From contig OY294046.1 of NCBI GenBank assembly GCA_958510825.1, forward strand, positions 4,464,001 through 4,528,000: a DNA stretch of 64,000 bases. The letters run 5' to 3'. Both the position numbers and the translations under genes were made by a program. This DNA comes from Brachypterus glaber (lineage: Eukaryota > Arthropoda > Insecta > Coleoptera > Kateretidae). This document shows, piece by piece, positions 24,129 to 36,099 of this stretch (the first letter of the stretch is position 1; each line of letters begins with the position of its first letter). Under the pieces are notes generated by a model, which was not told the origin of the DNA, made no database searches, and saw only the letters and a list, made by a program, of their open reading frames with translations.

Positions 24129-24932
24129 CCTGGTAAAAAAGTACATAAATCTAACTTAACATAGCATTCGATTAGTGAAATTTTAATGTTTAGTCTATAA
24201 CTTTATACAAAAATTCTAACCTATTTTTAACGTTAGAAATTAACATAAATCTAACCTTAATTTAACTTTAAATATTTGTTGACTTTCCATTATTAATACG
24301 TTAGATATAGTAGAAAACACTCATCATAGACACCCTGGTAAAAAAGTACATAAATCTAACTTAACATAGCATTCGATTAGTGAAATTTTAATGTTTAGTC
24401 TATAACTTTATACAAAAACATTAAAAAATATATAAATCTAGTGTAAAAAAACAAACGTATAGAAAAACACGTTTTATAATACATACATCTAACGTTAGTT
24501 AGCAGACTAAAGTCTAACCTCTTTTTAACGTTAGAAATTAACATAAATCTAACCTTAATTTAACTTTAAATAATTTTTGACTTTCCATTATTAATACGTT
24601 AGATATAGTAGAAAACACTCATCATAGACACCCTGGTAGAAAAGTACATAAATCTAACTTAACATAACATTAGATTAGTGAAATTTTAATGTTTAGTCTA
24701 TAACTTTATACAAAACATTACAAAATAAATAAATCTAGTGTAAAAAAACAAACGTTCAGAAAAAAACGTTTCATAATAAATAAATCTAACGTTAGTTAGC
24801 AGATTAAATTCTAACCTCTTTTTAACGTTAGAGATTAACATAAATCTAACCTTAATTTAACTTTAAATATTTTTTGACTTTCCATTATTAATACGTTAGA
24901 TTTAATAGAAAACACTCATCATAGACAGCTAT
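24129..24932 (+). mobile_element. Three tandem family A 5' portions
   Basis: CCTGGTAAAAAAGTACATAA (24130), CCCTGGTAAAAAAGTACATA (about 24333) and CCCTGGTAGAAAAGTACATA (about 24633) each start a roughly 200-300 bp unit. The first two end at CACTCATCATAGACA exactly where the next begins. The third continues across a nested family G element to a diverged TGTGCCTATAG. Confidence 0.8.
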
Positions 24933-25168
24933 GGGAACGTTCAAGTATTACCTAACGCAAATTGTACCAAAATTCATACACTTCATACCCCGGTTTTCGC
25001 GTTATTATAAATTATAGAGATTTCATATTTTGGCTACCCCCACTAATACGGGGTGTGTTACGGGGGTATATAAAATATGAAATCTCTACAGCCTTCAATA
25101 ACGCGAATCGAGGTATGAAGTGTATGAATTTTGGTACATTTTGCGTTACGTAATACTTGAACGTTCCC
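24933..25168. mobile_element. Family G hairpin MITE, 236 bp
   Basis: Nearly perfect palindrome with GGGAACGTTCAAGTATTAC and the inverted GTAATACTTGAACGTTCCC ends. TAT flanks both sides (24930-24932, 25169-25171). The long arms share ATTGTACCAAAATTCATACA. It lies within a family A copy between CAGCTAT and GTGCC. Confidence 0.85.
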
Positions 25169-25171
25169 TAT

Positions 25172-26996
25172 GTGCCTATAGTATTGTTGATAAATTTATG
25201 TAATTTTACGCCACTGGAAAAAGTAATATATTTTATTTAATATTCTATTTGACAAATTCACACAACAAACCATTTCGCATTTTACAATTTGTACATTACG
25301 TATATTTAAGCTCGTGTGTTTCGCATAAATTTTAAATTTTATTCCAAAGCAGTTGCAGAATTAAAATGCAATAAATTTAAAAATTTACCATTTTAAATTT
25401 TTATATGCATACTTTGTACCTAAATTAAAAAACGTTGTTATGTTAAAATAGAGCTTCTGAGTAGGTAACAACTTTAAAAAAGAGCAAAAATTTAATTTAG
25501 TTTTCTGCTGCTTTTAACAAGCGCTAATTTAAGTTTTTACACCTATTAGGTATTAAATAAAGTTATTATTTTTTATGAGAAAAATCTTTAATTACAATAT
25601 AGTAAAATACATGTTTCATACATACATTGTAAAAAGTTGGCAAATACATTATTTTTTGCATGACCAAGACTAAAACCTAATTTTACGCTTTCATTTTCGG
25701 GACTAAACTTGCCGTTTTTCTCCCAAGGGAATAAAAATCACGGCAACCTTGATAATATTAAAATATTATACTTACTATGTGCTTTGCTGGTTCAAAAATT
25801 ATGTTTGGTGATGTTTTGTAATAAATTAGCGATTCAAACCAATTTAATTGATTTTAACAAAGAAAACCTTTAAAAATAACATTGTTAAAACAATTTATAC
25901 ATAACTTAAAATTTATCATATCCTTTCATTTTTTTGACGTTTGTGTCAACCATAATAAAAAATAATTGAAATCGCGATAGCCATGAAACTGACTTTTCGC
26001 AATTTACAGGCATCTTGATTAAATTACGAAAATAAAACAACCGATTTTAGACGCGTGGTTTTTAATTTTAATTTTATCTACCTACCTAAATTATGTTTGG
26101 TCCTGCAAAAAATAGTGTATATACCTCAGGACTAAACTTGGCTGTTTTAGTCCCTTGCATTTCTGTTTCACTCGCTCGCTACGCTCGCTCAGGAAACACT
26201 AATGCAGCGGGACTAAAACAGCCAGTTTAGTCCCTTGGTATATAAATAACTATTTTGCGCAAAAAATGTGCTTTTAGTGCTTTTATACGTTTTTTGACGT
26301 ATTATATGCAAAAAAATATGATTTCCCGAAAAAAAAAAAATGTCTATATGTCTGTAAGTTTCTTTGTCTGGGAAAATTTGTGACCACTATAACTTGAGAA
26401 CACTTTAAGCTGAAGTCTTCAAATACGGACCGTAGGATAGGTTATTTATTTAAAATTATCCGTTAGATTGTTCGAAAAAATTGAGGTGAGCTAAGGGGGC
26501 CAAAGAGGCTAAAGAAAATAATTTTTGCGATAGTTCGCTTAATATTGATCAAATTACATTTTTTTGGATCAAAACATTTTTTAATTTCATTTCAGAAAAA
26601 AAAAATTAATAACTTATTTTTTGAAAAGTTAGTAGGTTACGCACGTGCGCACTTATATAAATTTTATTTAAATCAAAATTTTCCTTAGAAATGTCTTGTT
26701 ACCAAACTCATTATAAGTTCCCGTTTTTATTGATGTAGGTAATCAGGAATAATTCAAAATTAAACGTAAAAATGTCAATTTTATTTTAATTTAACAACTT
26801 TTGAAAGTTGTTTCTCGAGCTTTCGAGGAAGGTATTTTAAAGTTTTAATGAAATTCTATAATACCAATTGGGAAAGAAAAAGATGATTACCTAGGCGTAA
26901 TTGGATAAGTATTTTGATCAAATTGATTTTCAAATAATTATCTTGGATTTAATATTACGGAGTACGTTCACAGAAACCTGCCCCTGCTGAAGAAGT
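25172..26996. other. Gene-free stretch
   Basis: AT-rich. Holds a palindrome at 26129-26232 (ACTAAACTTGGCTGTTTTAG / CTAAAACAGCCAGTTTAGT around CGCTCGCTACGCTCGC) and a family F-type fragment at 26345-26530 with TATAACTTGAGAACACTTTA. No gene. Confidence 0.45.
26129..26232. repeat. Palindrome around a CGCTCGCTACGCTCGC core
   Basis: Inverted arms GGCTGTTTTAGTCCCTTGCAT and its near complement surround a short GC-rich core. Likely a small foldback element. Confidence 0.6.
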
Positions 26997-27004
26997 AGGT
27001 ATAA

Positions 27005-27757
27005 ACTAGATGAAACGTTGCAAGCACCCTGTCAAAACATCGGCACTATTGGGAAAACTAATAACATGCTATTAGAACAGCGTAGCATAACATAATTACA
27101 ATTTTACTACTACTCCTCACTGCACAAACTAACTTGTATAATATTTATATTAAACTTTAGCTTTTCTTGTACACTTAATAAATAATTAAAATTAATAATA
27201 AAAATATGTTTTTACTTGGATGCAAGTTTAACTTATTAATTACAATTTTTGATTGATTTTAAAAACAAATGAATGGAAGCTTAAAATTTGTACTCTAGAG
27301 CCATCTAGTTTGCAAATTTCAAACTAGGTGTTTTGTTTGATTTTAAATTCTGTATCTTTAAAACATTATATTCTAGCAAAAAACTGTATATAACATTTTT
27401 TATAGGGCTTAAAAAGAGCTTTTATTTAAAATATAATTTTTTGAAATCGGGTTATAAATATGTGAGATATGCTAAAAAAACCTTTTACTGCTTTAAACGC
27501 CAATATCTCGAAAACAATGCGTTTTAGGAAAACGTTGTTTATAACATTTTTTGACCAATTTAAAATTATCTTTTATATAAGTGCTAAATTAACCAAATAC
27601 AATAATAATTGCCTTAATTATAAACAAAAAACGCTAAAAATAGGAGTTTTACCCTATTTTTACCCCCTTACCCCAATCGTTTACCCCCAAAATCTAATCA
27701 GCTCTTCGGAATACGATAAGAAACAATATGCAAAAAACCGCAAGTCGATATCTCATA
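27005..27757 (+). mobile_element. Family B copy, plus orientation
   Basis: Begins CTAGATGAAACGTTGCAAGC and proceeds through CAAAACATCGGCACTATTG. After an unrelated stretch of about 240 bp (27053-27288) it resumes at CTCTAGAGCCATCTAGTTTG. It is truncated at GTCGATATCTCATAT. The two recurring short frames are present on the plus strand (27333 and 27469). Confidence 0.75.
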
Positions 27758-28145
27758 TAGGAATGCAAAAAAATACAGGGGGTGTCCTCGTGTACCTCGC
27801 AGCTATCTTCCAGGAAGGTAACTTATGTTCCTGGTATGTTCCAGAAAGGTAATAAATGTAATGTTTCGATTTCCCAAAGCTTGAGAGGTTCCAGGAAGGT
27901 AATTTGTGAAATTTTATAAAAATGGAAGGTTGCAATGTTCCTGGAGGCTAACTGGAACCTTAACGGAGTAGCGACATGTCCTAAACTTCAAACTTTCTAA
28001 ATCGTTTGGTGAATAAATTTTTAAAGTAGGATATGCCGTTTAAAAGTTATAAGGTTTAATCAGACGGACAGATAGACCGACATTTTTTAACACTTTGTTC
28101 GCATTTTTGATTTTTCAGTCGATTTCAAAAATAGTAGGTACTTAT
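27758..28145. other. Gene-free stretch with short TTCCAGGAAGGTAA words
   Basis: TTCCAGGAAGGTAA recurs exactly or nearly at about 27808, 27839 and 27890 and, more diverged, at 27938. No gene. Confidence 0.5.
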
Positions 28146-28987
28146 CCCTAATTTAACGTTAGAATAACGTTTTTCTAACGTTAGAAAACTGTATAAAAGT
28201 ACGTTATAAAATATGTGCAAATGTCCCGCTTTTTAACGTTAGAATAAAACGTTAGTTACAAACGTTAATCTAACGTTATATTTTTAAGTTAGAAATACGT
28301 TATAAGTACGTTTAATTTCTAACTTTCGGAGGGGCGTGGCCAACTAGGAAATTTCTACCTGCATCATAAAATGGCAGCTGGAGTCAAATTTATTTATATA
28401 AATAAATCTTAATGTATTTCAGCAATCATAATATTTTTAAACATAATTTCGTTACATTTATTTATAAAATAGCCATCTTTTTAGGTGGTCCTAACTATTT
28501 TTCGCGTAATATGCTGTTATACTTCGATAAATACGTTTACCTCTTAGAAAAACTTTATATTTAGTCAGTTAATTTATTTATACATTCAGAATCTTAAAAT
28601 ATTTTTTCAATTCTAATACAGCGTTGCCAGATTTACTATAATTTTGACTTTTGGGGGATATTTTTTTAAACTTATTATAGAAATAATAAATAATTATCAA
28701 ACTTAGGCATATAGCTGTCTGAAATAAGTATTTTCTACTATAGCTTACGTATTAATAATGGAAATTTAAAAAATATTTAAAGTTAGAATAAGGTTAGAAA
28801 AAGGTTAGAATTTAGTTGGGAAACTAACGTTAGATTTATGTATTTTAAAACTTTTTTGTCAAACGTTAGTTTTTAAGGTTAGATTTATATATTTTTAAAC
28901 CTTTTTGTATAACGTTTGAGACTTAACATAAAAATGTCACTAATCTAATGTTATGTTAAGTTATATTTGTGTATTTTTCTACCAGGG
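28146..28987 (-). mobile_element. Family A copy, full-length, reverse
   Basis: Starts CCCTAATTTAACGTTAGAAT and ends TATTTTTCTACCAGGG, both family A ends in reverse. The body carries CTGCATCATAAAATGGCAGC, CAGCGTTGCCAGA and repeated AACGTTA. About 0.84 kb. Confidence 0.85.
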
Positions 28988-29356
28988 ATGCCATGACAGA
29001 ATATTCTAAGAACCTTCTTAGAACTTCTAAGAACATCTTGGTGTTTTGCGCCCGTAACTGTGGAGACACCCTACAGCAGAACATCAGCATTTAATATCTG
29101 CATATTTGAAAGAAAACTTTTCGAATAATTTCAATAAAAGTTTTGAATAATAATTACAAGAACAGTTAGGTAAAACTCTAGAATATAATGGGCATAATAA
29201 TAATAATAAGTTTTCGAATCTAGATAGAATAAATTAAATCTCAAAGTTATAAATGAAAAATAACTTTTTAACTTGATTTGATTAAAAAATTATACAATAC
29301 ACACGGAGAACATTCGGACAAATATTTGTATATAATTATGGCTTCTTTGTATATAA
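28988..29356. other. Gene-free stretch
   Basis: TTCTAAGAACCTTCTTAGAA (about 29003) is a short palindrome. AT-rich, no gene. Confidence 0.4.
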
Positions 29357-30054
29357 GGGGCTGTCCATATATTACGTAACGCAGTTTTTGAAAAAATTCA
29401 CCCCCCCCCCCTGTGTAACGCGTAACAATATAATTTTTTTGTATCGCAATAAATTTAACTGTATTCTCACTATTGATTCGTTTTTCTCGACAAAACAAAC
29501 ACGAACCTAAAATATAGTATAACATAACCTTAAAAAATTTACACGAAAAAATCACTCAAACTTAAAAAAAAATATTCATAATCAATATCACACAGGAAAA
29601 AAATACTAGGTACCTCTTTTTACACTGAGTGTCACATATAACACGTATATTGTTTATGCACAGGTACACAAAATAGTACACACATTAGTGTTCTGTGAGT
29701 ACACATTCCGCGTGAAAATGTATCATCGCCGATGATTCATCGGCAAGATCACGCAAGAACAGGGCCGTAAGATTTTTTTTTTTAATATCAATGTCAACAG
29801 TTTTTTTACTGATTACAATATTATTTAAATATGCATAGTTTCGTCAATTTTTGTGTGAAAAAGGGAATTATGGGCCACTAAATAGTTGTTTATGTTGAAA
29901 TAAAAATACATCTGCAAGGCTTAGAAATAAACATTAAATTTATTAAATTCCGTTACGTAACGTTTACCTAGACACCCCCTCCCCCCTGTCACAAACTGTA
30001 ATAATTTATCTGACCCCCCCCCCTAGGCGTTTTACGTAATATATGGACAGCCCC
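29357..30054 (-). mobile_element. Family G element, complete, 698 bp
   Basis: Ends GGGGCTGTCCATATATTACG and CGTAATATATGGACAGCCCC with TAA on both flanks (29354-29356, 30055-30057), a PIF/Harbinger-type duplication. C-runs lie just inside both ends. No transposase is encoded, so it is non-autonomous. Confidence 0.85.
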
Positions 30055-30095
30055 TAACATTATATGCTATGTATTTAACATTATTCTATTACCTG

Positions 30096-30148
30096 TGATT
30101 ATAATTATAATTATAATTATAATTATAATCATATATATATATATATAA
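30096..30148. repeat. ATTATA / AT microsatellite
   Basis: (ATTATA)n followed by (AT)n. Confidence 0.85.
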
Positions 30149-30151
30149 AGA

Positions 30152-30424
30152 TAAGTTGTCTAATCTAATTTAATTTAAGGTGGTTTTCGCAGAACTTGAT
30201 TATCTCTTTTAGTTTTCGAGAAAATCGCTGGGCAAATAGAGTTGGGACACCCGGTATTTGCTACAAATGTTTATGTCTTCTTCTATAAATAAGAATATAA
30301 TTATATATATAAAAATTTGTAGCAAATACCGGGTGTCCCAACTCTATTTGCCCAGCGATTTTCTCGAAAACTAAAAGAGATAATCAAGTTCTGCGAAAAC
30401 CACCTTAAATTAGACAACTTAAAC
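30152..30424. mobile_element. Two family J ends in head-to-head palindrome
   Basis: The left arm ends GTTGGGACACCCGGTATTTG and the right arm starts CAAATACCGGGTGTCCCAAC. Symmetry extends outwards through CCCAGCGATTTTCTCG, TTCTGCGAAAACCACCTTAA and TAGACAACTT, and inwards through TTGCTACAAAT. The centre is about 50 bp of AT-rich sequence. Confidence 0.8.
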
Positions 30425-30918
30425 TATCTTTTAGCATATATTTAATGCTTTCAGCTCTTAAAATGTGGGCAATCCATTATATATTATTCACAGTAAATGG
30501 TATATTGAATTTTCACAAATACTTGAAAAAAAAAATAAAAAAAAAGAATTTTCGAAAAAAATTTATATCACCTATTTATTTTTTTGAAATTAGATATATT
30601 ATGTTCGGTTTACGGTTTAAATTAACTATAAAATGTAATTATCACTGCAGTGCGCATGCTTCGTGACTAAGCATGTAAACTTCAGTGATAATTACTTATT
30701 TTGTATAGTTAAATCTGAGTATAAACCAGCTGTTATATTATAAAAGAAAAATTTACTATTGCTGTCTTTTACGTTTCTCAAATTTAATATGCAAAAAAGC
30801 AGATTTCCGCGAAAAAAAATATGTCCGTCGCGACGCGTCGGTTTGTTGATCCGGGAAAAAAATTGGGCCAAGATAAATCAAGTATGGTTTTTGCTAAAGA
30901 CTTCAAATTTCGACCATA
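30425..30918. other. Gene-free stretch
   Basis: Contains a hairpin-like ATAATTACTTATTTTG / AAATGTAATTATCACTG pair around 30630-30700 and a family F-type fragment from about 30815. No gene. Confidence 0.4.
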
Positions 30919-31346
30919 TACACGGAAAGAAATTAGTGGGCTCTGCGCTATACATTATAAGATATTTGGTAACAGTGGCAAATTATAGTGATTTAAGCTA
31001 TAGATTATAAGGGACACAATAACTAATAATGTTAAAAATAAATTGGAAACGATTATATATATTACAGACACGATTATATTTATTACAGGCACTATTATAA
31101 ATTTACAGAAATTTTATTATATTATAAAAATTATTAGCACGGACAATAATTAAATCTATTTAAGCTATAAATGCCATACTATTTGTTATATTTTATTATT
31201 CACTAAACAATTAAAGTATTTCATATAAATTTTTACACTGACTGCCATAATTGTAAGAGAAAGCCTTGTATTTATATAATAAGCGATTATAATTTGCTTG
31301 GTATGTGTGTTATAGCGCTCCTAGCTATAATTTTTTTTTCCGTGTA
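30919..31346. mobile_element. TIR element, 428 bp, in a family F fragment
   Basis: Ends TACACGGAAAGAAATTA and TAATTTTTTTTTCCGTGTA, flanked by TA (30917-30918 and 31347-31348). Removing it rejoins ATTTCGACCATA to GGTTCTTTATCC, which restores the order seen in other family F fragments. Contains TTACAG-spaced AT-rich words, no ORF. Confidence 0.75.
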
Positions 31347-31873
31347 TAGGTTCTTTATCCAAAGTTCTCGGATGGGGTTCTTTTTGGTAAAAAATGGATG
31401 GGGTAAGAGGTAAGAACTATTTATCATACAATATTTTTGAATTTTTTTTTTATTTTTTGAAAAAAATATGTGTTTTCAATTTATTTTTCTCCATATGGGA
31501 ATTTATTCTTTTGTGAGTATTTTAATTACCTACCCACACTGTGTGAGTTACACAGCAGACTTTGTTTTGAAAATCAATTTACCTACAGAGCAATTCATAA
31601 AAATTGAAAAGGGCATAAAAGCCAAAATATTTTCGACGCTTGCACCTTGCGAAAAGGGTCCCCTTTATGACATTTATTATAATCATTATGTTCTCGTGCG
31701 CGTTTAACACACACCCCTATCAACAATAGATTTAATATGCACAGATGGGTCGCCCGCTAAGGTAGCTATACAAAATTTGGGTGAAAACGTATTAAAGATC
31801 AATAACACACGTTCCATAATATTTAGTTAAACATGCATGCACCTACCATGGTGAGTATAGTTTAGTTTAGTTT
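31347..31873. other. Gene-free stretch
   Basis: Starts with the rest of the family F fragment (CCAAAGTTCTCGG, TTTTTGGTAAAAAATGG). A 79-codon frame at 31468-31707 shows no motif. Nothing else. Confidence 0.4.
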
Positions 31874-32726
31874 CCCTGGTAGAAAAGTACATAAATCTAA
31901 CTTAACATTAGATGAGTGACATTTTTATGTTTAGTCTCAAACGTTATACAAAAACGTTATAAACTATATAAATCTAACCTTAAAAACTAACGCTTGACAA
32001 AAACGTTATAAAATATATAAATCTAACCTTAATAACTAACGTTTGACAAACGTTATAAAATACATAAATCTAACGTTAGTTTCCCAACTAAATTCTAACT
32101 TTTTTCTAACCTTATTCTTAACTTTAAATATTTTTTAAATTTCCATTATTAATACGTAAGCTATAATGGAAAATACTCATTTCAGACAGCTATGTGCCTA
32201 GGTTTGATAATTATTTATTATTTCTATAAGAAGTTTAAAAAAATATCCCCCAAAAGTAAAAATTATAGTAAGTCTGGTAACGCTGTACTAGAATAGAAAA
32301 AATATTTTAAGATTCTGAATGTAAAATAACTAAACATAAAGTTTTTCTGAGAGGTAAACGTATTTATCAAAGTATAACAGCATATTACACGAAAAATATT
32401 TAGGGCCACCTAAAAAGATGGCTATTTTATAAATAAATGTAACGAAATTATGTTTAAAAATATTATGATTGCTAAAATATATTAAAATTTATTTATATGA
32501 ATAAATTTGTCTCCAGCTGCCATTTTATGATGCAGGTAGAAATTTCCTAGTTGGCCACGCCCCCTCCGAAAGTTAGAAATTAAACGTACTCATAACGTAT
32601 TTCTAACTTAAAAATCTAACGTTAGATTAACGTTTGTAACTAACGTTTGATTCTAACGTTAAAAAGCGGGACATTTGCACATATTTTATAACGCACTTTT
32701 ATACAGTTTTCTAAAAAAATCTTTTA
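31874..32726 (+). mobile_element. Family A copy, right-truncated
   Basis: From CCCTGGTAGAAAAGTACATA through GCTGCCATTTTATGATGCAG and GGCCACGCCCCCTCCGAAAG to ACAGTTTTCTAAAAAAATC, where the last roughly 50 bp of the family are lost. Confidence 0.85.
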
Positions 32727-33106
32727 TCAAAAATTAATTTCGAAGGGACTAAGTTTCAATAATATTAAAAAAAATTTAGTAAGATGGGGCAGGGTGGATT
32801 TACGTTAGGCACTTAATGCTTAACTTTCATGAAACATTGTACGATCTATAACTATAGTAAATTGTTTAATTTCAAAATGTTTTATAATTTTTATATTTTA
32901 AGGATTTCCAAGGAAAACTAAAATTATTTTCTATTGATATAACCATAAATTTTTTGATATCTACACCTATCTAGTCTGGGTAAATAAATTGATAGAATAT
33001 AGTTTCGTCTGAAATTGAAGTTATAAATAACGAAAGGTGGTTTTCGGTATGCGGATAGGGTCGATTAAAGAAAAGGCACACTTTATTCGGCCCAAGCAAT
33101 AACGTA
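32727..33106. other. Gene-free spacer between two family A copies
   Basis: AT-rich with no repeat boundary or reading frame noted. Confidence 0.4.
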
Positions 33107-34016
33107 CCCTGGTAGAAAAGTACATAAATCTAACTTAACATAACATTAAATTAGTGACATTTTTATGTTTAGTCTCAAACGTTATACAAAAACGTTATAA
33201 AATATATAAATATAACCTTAAAAACTAACGTTTGACAAAAACGTTATAAAATATATAAATCTAACCTTAAAAAGTAACGTTTGACAGAAACGTTATAAAA
33301 TACATAAATCTAACGTTAGTTTCCTAACTAAATTCTAACCTTTTTCTAACCTTATTCTAACTTTAAATATTTTTTAAATTTCCATTATTAATACGTAAGC
33401 TATAGTAAAAAATACTCATTTCAGACAGCTATGTACCTAGGTTTGATAATTATTTATTATTTCTATAATAAGTTTTAAAAAATATCCCCAAAAGTCAAAA
33501 TTATGGTAAGTCTGGCAACGCTGTACTATAATTAAAAAAATATTTTAAGATTCTGAATGTATAAATAAATATTAACTACCTAAATATAAAGTTTTTCTGA
33601 GAGGTAAACGTATTTATCGAAGTATAACAGCATATTACACGAAAAATATTTAGGGCCAACTAAAAAGATGGCTATTTTATAAATAAATGTAACGAAATTA
33701 TGTTCAAAAATATTATGATTGTTAAAATATATTAAAATTTATTTATATGAATAAATTTGTCTCCAGCTGCCATTTTATGATGCAGGTAGAAATTTCCTAG
33801 TTGGCCACGCCCCCTCCGAAAGTTAGAAATTAAACGTACTTATAACGTATTTCTAACTTAAAAATCTAACGTTAGATTAACGTTTGGAGCTAACGTTTGA
33901 TTCTAACGTTAAAGAGCGGAAAATTTGCACATATTTTATAACGTACTTTTAGTTTAGTTTTCTAACATTAGAAAAACGTTATTCTTACGTTAAATTTCTA
34001 CTAGGGTATAAACCAG
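33107..34016 (+). mobile_element. Family A copy, complete, 910 bp
   Basis: Both ends are intact (CCCTGGTAGAAAAG and AATTTCTACTAGGG) and flanked by TA (33105-33106, 34017-34018). The internal order is AACGTTATAAAATATATAAA repeats, TTCAGACAGCTATG, GTCTGGCAACGCTG, GCTGCCATTTTATGATGCAG, GGCCACGCCCCCTCCGAAAG and a final AACGTT-rich arm. It serves as the reference copy. No ORF. Confidence 0.9.
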
Positions 34017-34018
34017 TT

Positions 34019-34539
34019 AGGCACAATAAAAAAAAAATCAAAATAAATGAAAAAAATTTTGCAAAAAAAGTTCAGAAAAAAAGGGGTAACTTTGACCCCC
34101 TTACCACACCACGATTTTCATTAAAAATAATCCCAGCCCAGAACTTTGGGTAAGGAATCCATGTTCCAAAGTTTTAATCAGTTAAAGTTTAGATCAAAGC
34201 GTTCTCGAGTTATCTTGGTCACAAATTTCGATGACAGACAGACCGACGGAAAGATTTTTTTCGCGAAAGGATTCTTTTTTTCATATAAAACGTTAAGAAA
34301 CGTAAAAAAAGCAATTTTACTTTGACGTTGGATAAGGAACATGTGGTTCAAATCTAAAGTCTTTTAATAAGCTTAAAAGCTCAAAGCAAAAATTTTCTGG
34401 GCAGACAGACAGACACATCAACAAACAGACGTTTTTTTTTTTCGCGGAAATCAGTTTTTTCGTATATAAAAAAACAAAAACTTAAAAGAATATAATTCGT
34501 GTTCAGCATCTAAAAGTACATCGAAAATGGTATATCAGA
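34019..34539. other. Gene-free stretch, family F-like fragments
   Basis: CGTTCTCGAGTTATCTTGG, CAGACAGACCGACGG and GACAGACAGACACATC mark one or two reversed family F 3' fragments. No gene. Confidence 0.45.
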
Positions 34540-35793
34540 CAAAATATTGAAAATTTTCAAAATTTCGGAAAGCCGTATTGAATTGTATTCGTGCAAAAAT
34601 TTTCATTTTATTTGTATTTTTGCGTTTTATGACGTTTTATGTCGATATAAATCAATTTCAAGCAAAAAAAAAATTGTCGCTCGGTCGGTCGATCGATCGG
34701 TCTGTCCGGGAAATCTTGTGGGCACAATAACTTAAGAACGTTTTAAGCTAGAGACTTGAAGTTTGGCATACAGGTATGTTACCAAAAGTTCTCGCTCGGG
34801 ATTGTTTTTGGTAAACATTGGGGATGGGGTCAGGGAGGCAAATGGGAAAAATACATTTTTTTTAGAAAAATTTGATAATTGCTATATATGGGTTTTCAAG
34901 GTTGCTGAAAATGAATCAGAAAAAAAAGTTTTCTAATTCCAAGGGGGTTTAAACATTTTTCAATATTATTAATATTTTCTTTAAAATTGGTATATAGGGG
35001 TTTTTGGGGTCAACGAATATGAATCTGAGAATACAATTTATATACATATATGTAGTATGCTGTACTGATAAGTGAAAATACCTTACCCCTACGGTGTTTT
35101 TTTACCCCTCTTTTCTGTAATCTAAAATCGGGCTTATTGTTTGTTTTTTAATTTATAAAATATAATTTATTTGTGGATTAATACGTTATAATTTAGAGGT
35201 ATGTGTATTAAATATAAATTATATTCTCTCCCTAAATATCAATTCGTGATACTAGGTTAGGTACCGGTGCTTTTTTTTTCAAATTTTACTCATATTAATC
35301 CCAATTTTTGGAAAATGCAACTCCTGCTAAAGCAGTCGTTGCATTTTCGTCATTGGGATTAATATTCGTAAAATTTATGTAAAAAAACACCGATACCTAA
35401 CCTAGTATCACTTATGATATTACCCCTGATAATACTTTTTTTTTTCTAATTTCACCCCCTGAGGGGTGGGGGTAGTTTTCGTGAAAACTGGTGTATTGGG
35501 GTTTTTGAGGTTGCTGAAAGTGAATCTAATAATAAAATTTTTCTAAATCCACCCCCTGAGGAGTGGGGGGTAGTTTTCGTGAAAATTGTTATATTGGGGT
35601 TTTTAAAGTTGTTGAAAGTGAATCTGATTATAAAAAAATTCTAACTTTACCCCTAAAGGGGCAGACGGTAGTTTTCGTGAAAATTGGTATTTTAAGGTTT
35701 TTATGGTTGCTGAAAGTGAATCTGATAATAAAGAATCCATTTTACGGGCGGAGGTGAAAAATGGGAAAGCTCTTTTACTGGGCAGGGTATTTT
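34540..35793 (-). mobile_element. Family F copy, reverse, about 1.25 kb
   Basis: Its 5' end (GCTCTTTTACTGGGCAG) is at 35768-35793. The periodic units AGGGGTGGGGGTAGTTTTCG are at 35440-35730. The 3' part, with CAGGTATGTTACCAAAAG and GGTCGGTCGATCGATCGG, is at 34670-34850. A separate palindromic element interrupts it at 35246-35411. Confidence 0.75.
35246..35411. mobile_element. Palindromic MITE, 166 bp
   Basis: GTGATACTAGGTTAGGTACC at the left is inverted as CGATACCTAACCTAGTATCAC at the right. Inner arms AATCCCAATTTTTGG and ATTGGGATTAATATT continue the pairing. Confidence 0.75.
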
Positions 35794-36099
35794 TTTGTCG
35801 ACCAATGAAAATTAAATTTCCTTATTTTCATGAGCTTTTGTGAATTCTGAAGTATTTATTCTCTGAATATTTAACTTAAATTATTTCGTATGAAATATAA
35901 ACTCCATCTACCGTTTTCTATACGACAAATGAAAATGTGCCCATAAAAAATGCTGTTTTATTTTATAATTTATAAGTGAGCTTTCAACCCTAATAAATTA
36001 AAATGCAAATCAACTAGCTCTTATTCTGTATTAGAGCACCTAATATTTTAATATACTCCTCGCAGCTTCACAGGAGAATTCTTCAGAGGAGTAATACTT
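35794..36099. other. Gene-free spacer
   Basis: AT-rich, about 300 bp, nothing recognised. Confidence 0.4.
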
